In this document: positions 1-7,407 of the stretch, piece after piece
How positions within the stretch are numbered: the first letter of the stretch is position 1
How the letters are laid out: every line of letters begins with the position of its first letter
NCBI GenBank assembly: GCA_964403795.1
Contig: CAYOHP010000067.1
Coordinates: 1 to 33,007 of the forward strand
DNA length: 33,007 bases
Reading direction: 5' to 3'
DNA from: CAYOHP01 sp964403795 [NCBI: uncultured bacterium]
Lineage (GTDB): Bacteria > Muiribacteriota > UBA6191 > CAZXTJ01
Position numbers and translations under genes: made by a program
The notes under the pieces: model-generated
Seen by the model: the letters and a program-made list of their open reading frames with translations, nothing else
Database searches by the model: none
Told to the model about the DNA's origin: nothing

Positions 1-84
1 GGCGGGCGTGCCCTGGGCGGCGAGAGGAGCGGCGAGGATCGCGACGAGGAGGCAGGAGGCGAGGAGACGGGTGGGGTTGGTCAT
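1..84 (-). CDS. N-terminus of an exported protein (partial, runs off the left edge)
   Basis: Only the first 28 codons are inside the window. They read as a Sec signal peptide: a short positive N-region (MTNPTR), a hydrophobic core (LLASCLLVAILAAPL) and a likely signal peptidase I site after LAA, before QG. Cys11 follows LAS and resembles a lipobox, but the hydrophobic core continues past it, so ordinary signal peptidase I cleavage is more likely. No Shine-Dalgarno sequence precedes the ATG; instead a TANNNT hexamer lies 8 bases upstream, suggesting a leaderless mRNA. The mature protein lies outside the window, so its function cannot be stated. Confidence 0.65.
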   Translation of the reverse strand, partial: MTNPTRLLASCLLVAILAAPLAAQGTPA

Positions 85-92
85 GGCCCGCA

Positions 93-98
93 AGTCTA
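93..98 (-). promoter_or_regulatory. Putative -10 element (TAGACT), leaderless start
   Basis: On the minus strand TAGACT lies 8 bases before the ATG of the exported protein. Transcription from a sigma-70-type -10 normally begins 6 to 8 bases downstream, which would place the mRNA 5' end at or next to the start codon. There is no Shine-Dalgarno sequence in between. No good -35 is visible. Confidence 0.4.
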
Positions 99-219
99 CC
101 CGAGCCTCGCGGAACGGGAGGGAGATTTCGCCGGGAACCGCGCCCCCCGGCCGGGCGAGCGTCGCCGGCCAGGGGACGGCCTCCCGACGGGGCCACCGGG
201 GAGGCGCTCCGGGGCGGGG

Positions 220-1182
220 CTACCCGCCTTCCGCCTCGAGATCCTGGGGCGAACCGGTGCGGGTCAGCTCCAGGAACTTGGCATAGTCCCGGATCGAATC
301 GTCGGGATCGTGGACGCTGGAGACGAAGACCAGCAGCACCGCATCGGGCGAGAACCCGGTCTCGGAGGCCCAGGTCATCGAAGGGACGTAGAGGCCGACG
401 TCGGGCCGGTCGAGCTCCACCGTGTCGTGGTGGGTGCCGTCGGACAGGCGGACCGTGGCCCGGCCGGCCACGCACACCATGAACTGGTGGCCGCGTGCCA
501 GGGCGGCCTCGTTGCGGATGTGCGCCCCCGGGACCCCGAAGACCAGGAACCAGCGCCGGACCTCGAAGGGGACCTCGTCCTGGAACTCCGCCACCACCAG
601 CTCGCCGCGCAGGTCCTTGAAGCGGGGAAGGCGGCAAAGGCGCGCCCCACGCACCCGGAGGGTCGGCTCGCCCTCGCTCTCCTCCCCGGGGCGGGGCGCG
701 GTCGGATCCCCGGAGGGAGGATCGACATAGCCCACGATCCGGGCCGGGTTGCCCACCACGATGGTCCCCGGGGGCACGTCCCGGGTGACCACCGCGCCGG
801 CACCGACCATGGCGCGCTCCCCGATCTCGAGCCCCGGGAGCAGGGTGCAGTTGGCACCCAGCGATGCGCCCCGGCGCACATGGGTCACCGGGTAGCGCTC
901 GACCGGGACCTTGCTGCGCGGGAAGGGATCGTTGGTGAAGGTGGCGTTGGGGCCCACGAAGACGTCGTCCTCGAGGCGGACGCCGTCCCAGACCTGGACC
1001 CCCGACTTGATCGTGACCCGGTCCCCGATCACCACGTCGTTCTCGACGAAGACGTGGTCGCAGAGGTTGCAGTCGGCGCCGACGGTGGCGCCCTTCAGTA
1101 CATGGGCGAAGGCCCAGACCCGGGTCCCCTCCCCGATCCGGGTCGACTCGCACCGGGCGTCGGGATGGACGAAGAAGCTCAT
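220..1182 (-). CDS. WxcM-like bifunctional protein: sugar N-acetyltransferase (LbH) + FdtA-type cupin lacking catalytic His
   Basis: 320 aa. Residues 1 to about 152 form a left-handed beta-helix acyltransferase of the WbpD/WlbB/FdtC type: hexapeptide repeats, the NDPFPRS segment (84-90) and the terminal GNPARIVGYV. Residues about 175-310 match the WxcM/FdtA cupin (FLVFGVP at 212-218, SMTWASETGFSPDAVLLVF around 268-286, IRDYAKFLEL near 297-306). In this family such fusions N-acetylate and 3,4-isomerise dTDP-linked keto/amino deoxy sugars for surface polysaccharide. Here the family's R-G-x-H-A-H catalytic motif reads R-N-E-A-A-L (223-228), so isomerase activity is doubtful. The start chosen is the ATG with GGAGG six bases upstream; an upstream in-frame start would add 21 unlike residues. 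It is divergent from the esterase gene, with no other sugar genes nearby. Confidence 0.85.
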   Translation of the reverse strand: MSFFVHPDARCESTRIGEGTRVWAFAHVLKGATVGADCNLCDHVFVENDVVIGDRVTIKSGVQVWDGVRLEDDVFVGPNATFTNDPFPRSKVPVERYPVTHVRRGASLGANCTLLPGLEIGERAMVGAGAVVTRDVPPGTIVVGNPARIVGYVDPPSGDPTAPRPGEESEGEPTLRVRGARLCRLPRFKDLRGELVVAEFQDEVPFEVRRWFLVFGVPGAHIRNEAALARGHQFMVCVAGRATVRLSDGTHHDTVELDRPDVGLYVPSMTWASETGFSPDAVLLVFVSSVHDPDDSIRDYAKFLELTRTGSPQDLEAEGG

Positions 1183-1200
1183 GGATCGCCTCCGGTCCGG

Positions 1201-1230
1201 ATGGTAACGACCCGACAGGGAGCCGGTCGA
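1201..1230 (-). promoter_or_regulatory. Putative sigma-70-type promoter of the WxcM-like gene
   Basis: On the minus strand TCGACC (1230-1225) and TACCAT (1206-1201) are separated by 18 bases and resemble -35 and -10 boxes. The predicted transcript would start near 1194, leaving a leader of about a dozen bases containing GGAGG before the ATG. Confidence 0.45.
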
Positions 1231-1258
1231 GACCTTGCGGCCCATCGGGAGCGCCCGT

Positions 1259-1264
1259 TAGCAT
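1259..1264 (+). promoter_or_regulatory. Putative -10 element (TAGCAT) of the esterase gene
   Basis: TAGCAT is a TANNNT hexamer in an otherwise GC-only stretch, about 47 bases before the esterase ATG. The leader would be about 40 bases and contains GGAG. No convincing -35 is seen. Confidence 0.35.
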
Positions 1265-1310
1265 CGGCCCCGCACCGAACGGGTCCGCAGCGCGGGCCGT
1301 AGGAGACACC

Positions 1311-2048
1311 ATGCGACGCGAGATCACCTCCTGGTACAGCCCCCGCCTGCAGCGCGAGATGCCTCTGGCGGTCTGGGGCCACTACGGCAAGCCGCTGCTC
1401 ATGTTCCCGACCTGGGCCGCCGACTTCCTCGAGTACGAGCGCTTCCACCTGGTCGAGGCGCTGCGGCCCTACATCGAGGCCGGCGTGGTCAAGGTCTACT
1501 CGGTCGACTCGCCCAACCGCTTCTCGTGGATGGACGAGGGCATGCCCACCTGGATGGCCGCCCAGGTCCAGAACGCCTACAACGGCTACATCACCGAGGA
1601 GGTCGTCCCGGCCATCCGCTCGGACTGCAACAGCCCCGACATCCGGATCGCGGTCACCGGAGCCAGTGCCGGCGCCTACCACTCGGGCAACCAGCTGTTC
1701 CGGCGCCCCGACCTGTTCGACACCCTGATCGGGATGAGCGGCGGGTACAGCCTGCAGGGGTACTGCAAGGACGGGTACTACGACGAGAACTGCTACTACA
1801 ACGACCCGCTCGAGTTCGTGAAGGGCGTGGACGGCGACCACTACTGGATGCTCCGCAACCACTGCTCCATCAACATGGTGGGCGGCCAGGGGAACTACGA
1901 GAACCCCGAGTCGGCCCGCGAGATGGCCCGGGTGCTCTCCGCCCGCAGCCTTCCCCACAACCTCGACGAGTGGGGTCATGACATCCATCACGACTGGCCG
2001 TCGTGGCGGATGATGCTGCCCTACTACGTCGAGCGCCTCTTCACCTGA
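1311..2048 (+). CDS. Alpha/beta-hydrolase esterase (esterase D-like family)
   Basis: 245 aa, no signal peptide, so probably cytoplasmic. The nucleophile elbow is TGASAGAY with Ser119 in a G-x-S-x-G context. The C-terminus carries WGHDIHHDWPSW (221-232), where a histidine before DWPSW (223, 226 or 227) should complete the triad. This arrangement and the HDWPxW ending are typical of the putative-esterase family related to esterase D/antigen 85 folds. The family hydrolyses small esters, but the substrate cannot be predicted. The protein is unusually rich in Tyr, Trp and Asn for this genome, which fits a conserved compact enzyme. GGAG lies seven bases before the ATG. The peptidase gene begins 20 bases downstream on the same strand, so the two probably form an operon. 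Confidence 0.85.
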   Translation: MRREITSWYSPRLQREMPLAVWGHYGKPLLMFPTWAADFLEYERFHLVEALRPYIEAGVVKVYSVDSPNRFSWMDEGMPTWMAAQVQNAYNGYITEEVVPAIRSDCNSPDIRIAVTGASAGAYHSGNQLFRRPDLFDTLIGMSGGYSLQGYCKDGYYDENCYYNDPLEFVKGVDGDHYWMLRNHCSINMVGGQGNYENPESAREMARVLSARSLPHNLDEWGHDIHHDWPSWRMMLPYYVERLFT

Positions 2049-2068
2049 ACTCCGAGAGGACGGGGTCC

Positions 2069-3418
2069 GTGGACGCCTCCCTGCAGAAGGTCTATCGGGA
2101 CCATCGCCGGAAGCTCGCCGCCGAGCTCGACGACGGGCTCATCCTGGTCGCCAGCGGCGCGCCCGCGACCCGCAACGACGACGTCTCCTACGTGTTCCGG
2201 CAGGACTCGAACTTCCTGTACCTGACCGGGATCGAGGCCCCGGGCTACGCCCTGGCCATGAACCCGAAGTCGGGCCGGGAGGTGCTCTTCATCCCGCGGA
2301 TCGACCAGCACCACAAGGTCTGGCTGGGGCACGTCCCCGACCTCGCCGAGACCCGGAAGCTGTTCGGGATCCGGGAGGTCCACTACCTCGACGAGGCCTC
2401 CAAGGTCCTCCCCAAGCTCAAGGAGAAGCTCAAGGTCGCCTACTCCGACGAGGCCGGCGCCAAGGTCCTCCGGGAGGCCAAGCTGCGCTTGCCCCGCAAG
2501 GCCGCCCGCTACCGCGACGCCCTCTCGTTCCTCCGGGTGGTCAAGACCCCGGGCGAACTCGAGCTCATGCGGCACGCCAACGAAGTGAGCTCGGCGGCCC
2601 ACGAGGCAGCCATGGAGGCGGCCCGGCCGGGGATGTGGGAGTACCAGATCCAGGCGGTCCTCGAGAAGGTGCTCCGGGACGCGGGCATGGCGCACAACGC
2701 CTACCCGTCGATCGTGGCCACCGGGACCCACGGGGCGGTGCTCCACTACCACCACAACGACGCCCAGCTCCGCGATGGGGATCTCCTGCTGGTCGACGCC
2801 GGGGGCGAGCAGAAGGGCTACGCCGCCGACATCACCCGGACCTTCCCGGTGAACGGGAAGTTCACGGCCCGCCAGCGCGACCTCTACGAGGTGGTGCTGG
2901 CCGCCCAGGTGGCCTGCATCGACGCCATGCGGACCGGGGCCTGCACCGCCGACATCCATCGGCTGTCCCAGCGCATCCTCTCCCAGGGCATGGTGGCGAT
3001 CGGGCTGATGAAGGGCGATCCCGACGATCTGGTGGAGAGCGAGGCCATCCGGGTCTTCTACCCCCACGGGCTCGGACATCCCCTCGGGCTCGACGTCCAC
3101 GATGTCAACGGCGGCAAGCGCCTCAAGGTCAAGGGCCCCAAGCCCAAGAACCTGCGGGCCAACTACCGGCTGCCGGCCGGAGCCGTGATGACGGTGGAAC
3201 CGGGCATCTACTTCATCGACGCCCTGATCTCCGACCCGGCGCTCCGCAAGAAGCACAAGGGCCAGATCGACTTCGCGGCCGCCGCGAAGTGGCTCGACTT
3301 CGGCGGGGTCCGGATCGAGGACGACGTGGTGGTGCAGCCCGAGGGCCCGCCCGAGAACCTGACCTCGGCCCCCAAGACGGTGCGCGACATCGAGGCGGCC
3401 TGCGCCCGGGGACGCTGA
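2069..3418 (+). CDS. M24 family metallopeptidase (Xaa-Pro aminopeptidase type)
   Basis: 449 aa. An N-terminal creatinase/prolidase-like domain (about 1-165) precedes a pita-bread catalytic domain. All five dinuclear metal ligands are present: Asp243 (VDAGG), Asp254 (ADITRTF), His337 (HGLGHPLGLDVHD), Glu377 (TVEPGIYF) and Glu417 (VRIEDD). It should remove N-terminal residues preceding proline in the cytoplasm. The GTG start at 2069 was chosen because a purine-rich GAGAGGACGGGG lies just upstream and it follows the esterase stop by 20 bases. An in-frame ATG at 2003 would overlap the esterase by 46 bases and add residues unlike the family. It converges with the ureohydrolase gene across 19 bases. 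Confidence 0.93.
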   Translation: MDASLQKVYRDHRRKLAAELDDGLILVASGAPATRNDDVSYVFRQDSNFLYLTGIEAPGYALAMNPKSGREVLFIPRIDQHHKVWLGHVPDLAETRKLFGIREVHYLDEASKVLPKLKEKLKVAYSDEAGAKVLREAKLRLPRKAARYRDALSFLRVVKTPGELELMRHANEVSSAAHEAAMEAARPGMWEYQIQAVLEKVLRDAGMAHNAYPSIVATGTHGAVLHYHHNDAQLRDGDLLLVDAGGEQKGYAADITRTFPVNGKFTARQRDLYEVVLAAQVACIDAMRTGACTADIHRLSQRILSQGMVAIGLMKGDPDDLVESEAIRVFYPHGLGHPLGLDVHDVNGGKRLKVKGPKPKNLRANYRLPAGAVMTVEPGIYFIDALISDPALRKKHKGQIDFAAAAKWLDFGGVRIEDDVVVQPEGPPENLTSAPKTVRDIEAACARGR

Positions 3419-3437
3419 GGCTGGGCTTGGTCCGGGA

Positions 3438-4322
3438 CTACGCCTTGCCCTCGTAAGCGTACGCCAGGATCTTGTAGGCCAGGCGCGCGGCCGCGAACTG
3501 CGGGTGGTGCAGGCCGGCCTGGGGCGAGAGTTCCATCACGTCGGCACCCACCACGTTGCGGTGCTTGGCGACCATGCGCAGCAGCCTCAGGCCCTCGAAC
3601 CAGCCGAGCCCGCCCGGCTCGGGCATGCCGGTGGCGGGGAAGACCGAGGGGTCGAAGCCGTCGACGTCGATCGAGACGTAGACCGACTTCGAGAGCTGGT
3701 CGACCACCTGGTGCTCCCAGCCGGTCTTCCCCACGATGTCCCGGGCATAGAAGACCCGGACCTTCTGCGCCTCCACGTACTCGGCCTCTTCCCGCGACAC
3801 GTTGCGGATCCCGACCGGCACCACCGGACATACGTCCCGCACCCGGCGCATCACCGAGAGGTGGGAGAAAGGCGTGTCCTCGTAGGTGTTCTTCAGGTCG
3901 AGGTGGGCGTCGATGTGGAGCACCGAGAGGTCGGGATGCTTCTCCTGCACCGCCCGGATCATGCCGAGCGAGAGCGACTGCTCGCCGCCCAGGCCGAGCA
4001 GGAAGCGTCCCCCGGAGACCACCTGGCGGGCCGCCTGGAACACCCGCTCGAGCATGGCGCCCGGGCCCCGCATGTCGGGGGCCACTTCGGGGAGGGTGTG
4101 GATGCCGAGCCGGGTGGCGTCGCTCCCGGTCTCCTCGTCCCAACGCTCGACCTGGCGACTCGCTTCCAGGATGGCGGCCGGGCCGTGGCGGGTCCCGGAG
4201 CGGTAGCTGGTGGTCGAATCGTAGGGCAGAGGGAGCACGGCCACCCGGGCCGACTCCCAGGGAACCGGGTCGAGGCCGAGGAAGGTCATCGGCAGCGAGG
4301 GATACTCGGGGCGGGCGCTCAC
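3438..4322 (-). CDS. Arginase/agmatinase-family ureohydrolase with an altered metal ligand
   Basis: 294 aa, usual length for bacterial agmatinase (SpeB) and relatives. Visible family motifs: PYDSTTSYRSGTRHGP (33-48), LGGEQS (111-116), HIDAHLD with Asp138/His140/Asp142, and SIDVDGFDP with Asp219/Asp221. The family hydrolyses guanidino compounds (agmatine, arginine, guanidinobutyrate) to urea plus amine using two Mn ions. The first metal-binding His, normally in GG(D/E)HS, is Gln115 here, encoded by an unambiguous CAG. Activity or metal use may therefore differ, and the substrate is uncertain. The GTG start overlaps the TGA of the upstream EndoU gene as GTGA, implying translational coupling. 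Agmatinase is the conventional label, but no other polyamine gene is in view. Confidence 0.85.
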   Translation of the reverse strand: MSARPEYPSLPMTFLGLDPVPWESARVAVLPLPYDSTTSYRSGTRHGPAAILEASRQVERWDEETGSDATRLGIHTLPEVAPDMRGPGAMLERVFQAARQVVSGGRFLLGLGGEQSLSLGMIRAVQEKHPDLSVLHIDAHLDLKNTYEDTPFSHLSVMRRVRDVCPVVPVGIRNVSREEAEYVEAQKVRVFYARDIVGKTGWEHQVVDQLSKSVYVSIDVDGFDPSVFPATGMPEPGGLGWFEGLRLLRMVAKHRNVVGADVMELSPQAGLHHPQFAAARLAYKILAYAYEGKA

Positions 4323-5212
4323 GGCATCCCCTCCCGGAACCGGCTCTCGCCCGGGACGAAGCGCGGCCACAGGGAGCGGATCGAGCTGGCCCGGTCGCTC
4401 CACTTGCGATGGAAGGTCCACGGGTAGAGCTTCCCGTTCATGTCCACGTCGATGGGGTTGCGCCTGGCCCCGTAGAAGGCGATGTGTCCGGCCGCCAGCA
4501 TGGCCGCCACGCTGTTGCCGACCGTGAAGCCTCCCACCGGCTGCTTGCGGAGCGGGGGGCGTGGCCCGTCCCCGTCGACGTCCCAGGACAGGTGTCCGGT
4601 GACGATCCCGGGGTCCGCCATGCCCTCGGCATTGCCGGAGCGGCCGTAGTCGGCCCCGTCGTAGAACGCCCGACCGAGCTCCTCGTGACGCAGGTGGACG
4701 TACCAGAAGTGGTAGCCGCCCAGCCGTTCGACACCCTCCCGCTGGCCACCCGATTCGCCGCAGATCACGTGCTCGAAGCCCCGGCCGCGCCGGAACCAGA
4801 TCCGCATCAGGTCCTCGACCCGGGCGCGACCGGTGACCCGGAACGCCTCCCGGATCGGGGCCATGTCGACCAGGGTCCGGAGGTAGGCGAGGATCTCGCG
4901 GTCGGGGACCTCGTCGTCGTCCTCGTCCCAGGGATCGAACCGGCGGCAGAACTCGAAGGTCGCCTCGTAGCTGGGATGGGGCGGGGGCGTCGCGGGCAGG
5001 CCGTGGAACAGCCGGCGGTCCGCCGGGCGCTCGGCCTCGACGGTGACCGGGTAGAGCCGATAGGGGCGGTCCAGCTCTCCCAGCCGGGCCAGGGCGGACT
5101 CGATCTCGGGCAGGAGTCCTCCGGCCATGGCCGATCCGAAGTTCGCGGCCAGGATCAGTGCCGCCACAGCCGACCGTGCCGCGGGTCTCGTCCTCGACCT
5201 CGACCTCGCCAT
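4319..5212 (-). CDS. Exported EndoU (XendoU)-like endoribonuclease
   Basis: 297 aa. A signal peptide is clear (RSAVAALILAANFGSAMA, 13-30). The rest resembles the EndoU/XendoU fold: GFEHVICGE (145-153) with His148, GGYHFWYVHL (165-174) with His168, and RKQPVGGFTVGNS (222-234) with Lys223. These match the two catalytic His and one Lys of XendoU (H162, H178, K224), and the later YPWTF (263-267) could supply the conserved Thr/Tyr. Family enzymes cut RNA at uridines leaving 2',3'-cyclic phosphate. In bacteria the domain is best known as a toxin warhead; here it stands alone behind a signal peptide, so it would act outside the cytoplasm. An acidic stretch (DEDDDE, 96-101) is inside the domain. It follows the pseudokinase by 35 bases and couples to the ureohydrolase. 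Recognition is by motif only. Confidence 0.72.
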   Translation of the reverse strand: MARSRSRTRPAARSAVAALILAANFGSAMAGGLLPEIESALARLGELDRPYRLYPVTVEAERPADRRLFHGLPATPPPHPSYEATFEFCRRFDPWDEDDDEVPDREILAYLRTLVDMAPIREAFRVTGRARVEDLMRIWFRRGRGFEHVICGESGGQREGVERLGGYHFWYVHLRHEELGRAFYDGADYGRSGNAEGMADPGIVTGHLSWDVDGDGPRPPLRKQPVGGFTVGNSVAAMLAAGHIAFYGARRNPIDVDMNGKLYPWTFHRKWSDRASSIRSLWPRFVPGESRFREGMP

Positions 5213-5247
5213 CGCCGGGACCCCTTCCTGGAAGTCCGGCGAGCGTA

Positions 5248-6852
5248 TCACGGAGCCGAGCGGCCGCCTGGACCGGGCGCGGGCTGGGCACGCCCGGTCG
5301 AGGAAGCCGGGTCGGTACCCGATGCGGGCCGCGGCGGGCGGGTCGGAGCCGACGCGCCCGGAGCCGGGACGGGAGGCGCGACCCCGAGCACCTCCCGCAG
5401 GTCGTCCAGGAAGCGGGCGAGCTCGGCGGAACCCGCCTCGGGGTCGGCCCGGAAGCGATCCCGGACCGTGAGCAGGCGTTCCGCGTCGTTCAACTGCCGG
5501 GGCAGACGGTTGGCGAGCACCGCGCTGCGGAGCAGCTTCCAGGTACGGTCGAAGTCGGGACCCTCGACCGCCCGCGCCTCCAACAGGACGGTCAGGTAGG
5601 GATCCTCCCGGAAGGCGGCCTGCTGGCTGGGGGCCAGCTCCAGGAGTCCGCTCTCCGGAGGCGAGACCGTCGGGGCGGGTCCGGGGGTGGTAGGAGCGGG
5701 ACCGGAGACCGGGGGAGCCGGATCCCCACCGGAGAAGGCCAGGGCCAACCCGAAGAGCACCGCCGAGAGCACGGTCGCCGGCACGGCCCGGGAGACGCCC
5801 GGGGACCCGCTCGGGATCTCGGTGGCCGGTGGCGTGGCGACCCGGTGGGCTCCCGTCGTCGGGGACTCGGGCACCGGGGTCACGGCGATCAGGCCGGATA
5901 CCTCGGTGGGCGCCGAGTCGCTCTCCAACTCGATCTCCTCCCCGAGCACGTCGTCGGTCGGGGATGGCGAGGGAGGCACCGGCGCAGGCGGGACGACCGC
6001 CACCGGCACCGAGCCCGAGGAGCGGAGTCCCCGGATGGCCTCCTCGACCTTCTCGATCGGGATGCTGCCCGACTCGTCGACCGGCTCCACCACGAAGGTG
6101 GTGCCGGCGGCTTCGCGGAGCAGCGCGAAGACCTCGGCCCCGTCCTTGGGACGGGTGGCGGGATCGGGGGCCAGGCAGGCCTCCACCAGGTGGGCGAGGT
6201 CCCGGGGGAGGTCGGGGACCATCCGTCGGATCGGTTCCGGATCCCGGCTCCCCGAGCCGAACGGCAGCGCCCCGTCGGCCAGCAGGCGGTAGCACGCCAG
6301 CCCCCAGAACCAGACGTCGCTCCCGGCCGAAGGCGTCGCGACCGCGGCCGTCAGCGCCTCGGGGCGCGGCTCGGATTCCGGCCAGGGGGTCCGCCCCGGG
6401 TGGCCCCGATGGTGCAGGAAGTGGAGCCTGGCCCGGTTCCGTTCCCACGCCACCAGGCCCGGATCGAGCCCGCCCAGGACCTCGCCGGAGAGATGCATGG
6501 CGGCCATGCCGGCGGCCAGCTGCAGGGCGACCTCGATCCGCTCGCCCCGGTCGAGCGAGCCCTCGGCGGAGAGCGTCCCCAGGTCCTGGCCCTCCCGGAA
6601 CGGCACCAGGTAGAACGGGCGCCCCCCGGTGGTCCCCCGGTCGAGCACCGGCAGTAAGGCGGGGTCGTCCCGGGACGAGAGCTCATGGAACTCGTCGAGG
6701 AAGCGCTTCTGGATCTCGGGCGAACACCCCTTGGGCGGGAGCCGCAGCTCCACGTCGCGATTCCAGACCAGGTGGGCCGCCTGGAAGCGCTCGCAGTAGG
6801 GGACCCGGTGGCTCCTGGGGCGCCGCACCCGGATCGACCGCGTCCCGCTCAT
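5248..6852 (-). CDS. Receptor-like pseudokinase (degenerate Ser/Thr kinase domain, one membrane span)
   Basis: 534 aa. Residues about 15-250 follow the order of a Hanks-type kinase, with recognisable helix F (SDVWFWGLACYRLL, 178-191) and the late LAPDPATRPKDGAEV (227-241). Catalytic residues are missing: the beta-3 Lys position is Arg37 (VELR), the HRDxKPxN loop reads L-G-G-L-D-P-G-L (126-133), and there is no DFG where RLHFLHH stands (142-148). A Pro/Ser/Glu-rich linker (about 255-355) leads to one membrane span (about 357-374), then a Pro-rich stalk, a helical segment (about 405-485) and a Pro-rich tail. It probably acts as a scaffold or allosteric partner rather than a kinase. Good AGGGGG upstream of the ATG. 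It lies 15 bases after the pseudopilin gene in the same run. Confidence 0.8.
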   Translation of the reverse strand: MSGTRSIRVRRPRSHRVPYCERFQAAHLVWNRDVELRLPPKGCSPEIQKRFLDEFHELSSRDDPALLPVLDRGTTGGRPFYLVPFREGQDLGTLSAEGSLDRGERIEVALQLAAGMAAMHLSGEVLGGLDPGLVAWERNRARLHFLHHRGHPGRTPWPESEPRPEALTAAVATPSAGSDVWFWGLACYRLLADGALPFGSGSRDPEPIRRMVPDLPRDLAHLVEACLAPDPATRPKDGAEVFALLREAAGTTFVVEPVDESGSIPIEKVEEAIRGLRSSGSVPVAVVPPAPVPPSPSPTDDVLGEEIELESDSAPTEVSGLIAVTPVPESPTTGAHRVATPPATEIPSGSPGVSRAVPATVLSAVLFGLALAFSGGDPAPPVSGPAPTTPGPAPTVSPPESGLLELAPSQQAAFREDPYLTVLLEARAVEGPDFDRTWKLLRSAVLANRLPRQLNDAERLLTVRDRFRADPEAGSAELARFLDDLREVLGVAPPVPAPGASAPTRPPRPASGTDPASSTGRAQPAPGPGGRSAP

Positions 6853-6867
6853 GGCGCCCCCTGTGAC

Positions 6868-7407
6868 CTAGTACGCAACCCGGGTCGCCTGGACCCGGCG
6901 GGTGCCGCCCGAGGGGGAGGCGTACTCGACCAGGAAGGTGACGACCATGGCTTCCGGCATGTCGGCCGAAGGGACGGCCAGGACGGACCGACGGATGCCC
7001 AGCGACCGGTAGCGCTCGTCGAGCACCCGGGTGACCTCGGTCCGGTTGGCCGGGAGCCCGGGGGGGACGAGCAGGGGATGGTCGTCGAGGAGGGTCCGGT
7101 GGAGGGCCGAGAACCCCGAGGGGTCGGCCGGGAAGCCCTGGTCGCGGAACCAGTAGCCGGGCTTGTCGGCGAAGGCCTCCTCGAGTTCGGTGAGCGCCTG
7201 GATGGCGTAGAACCGGTCCTCGGTGAGGATCACGTTGCGGGTCTCCTGGGTCGAGAAGGCGAGCAGTCCCGCCATGGCGGTCGCCAGCACCGCCACCGCC
7301 ACCAGCACCTCGACCAGCGAGAACCCTGGGCGCCTGCCATACCGGCCGGAGGTCACGAGGCGTAGCCCGTCGCTAGCGAGCCCCTTGCGGGCGAGCTGCA
7401 GACTCAT
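6868..7407 (-). CDS. Prepilin-like protein (PilV/GspI type)
   Basis: 179 aa. The N-terminus carries a type IV prepilin motif: a basic leader, then G followed by FSLVEVLVAVAVLATAMAG with Glu at +5 of the mature protein and a hydrophobic helix. Prepilin peptidase would cut after the Gly and methylate Phe. The remainder is a small globular domain, rich in charged residues, consistent with a minor pilin or pseudopilin of a type IV pilus or type II secretion apparatus. The ATG start overlaps the stop of the upstream pseudopilin gene by one base (TGATG), indicating coupled translation; the TTG codon one step upstream is a less likely start. The leader of about 29 residues is longer than usual. Confidence 0.85.
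   Translation of the reverse strand: MSLQLARKGLASDGLRLVTSGRYGRRPGFSLVEVLVAVAVLATAMAGLLAFSTQETRNVILTEDRFYAIQALTELEEAFADKPGYWFRDQGFPADPSGFSALHRTLLDDHPLLVPPGLPANRTEVTRVLDERYRSLGIRRSVLAVPSADMPEAMVVTFLVEYASPSGGTRRVQATRVAY

Noticed and set aside
8-286. Open frame of 92 codons on the plus strand at the left edge
   Set aside because: Arg/Gly/Pro-biased composition typical of a GC-rich shadow frame; it covers the opposite-strand signal-peptide gene and its promoter.
3419-3437. Terminator between the convergent M24 and ureohydrolase genes
   Set aside because: Only 19 bases, with no inverted repeat or T-run.
3438-5291. 617-codon minus-strand frame extending the ureohydrolase upstream
   Set aside because: The extension is antisense-frame sequence over the EndoU gene; the GTG overlapping the EndoU stop gives a normal-length protein.
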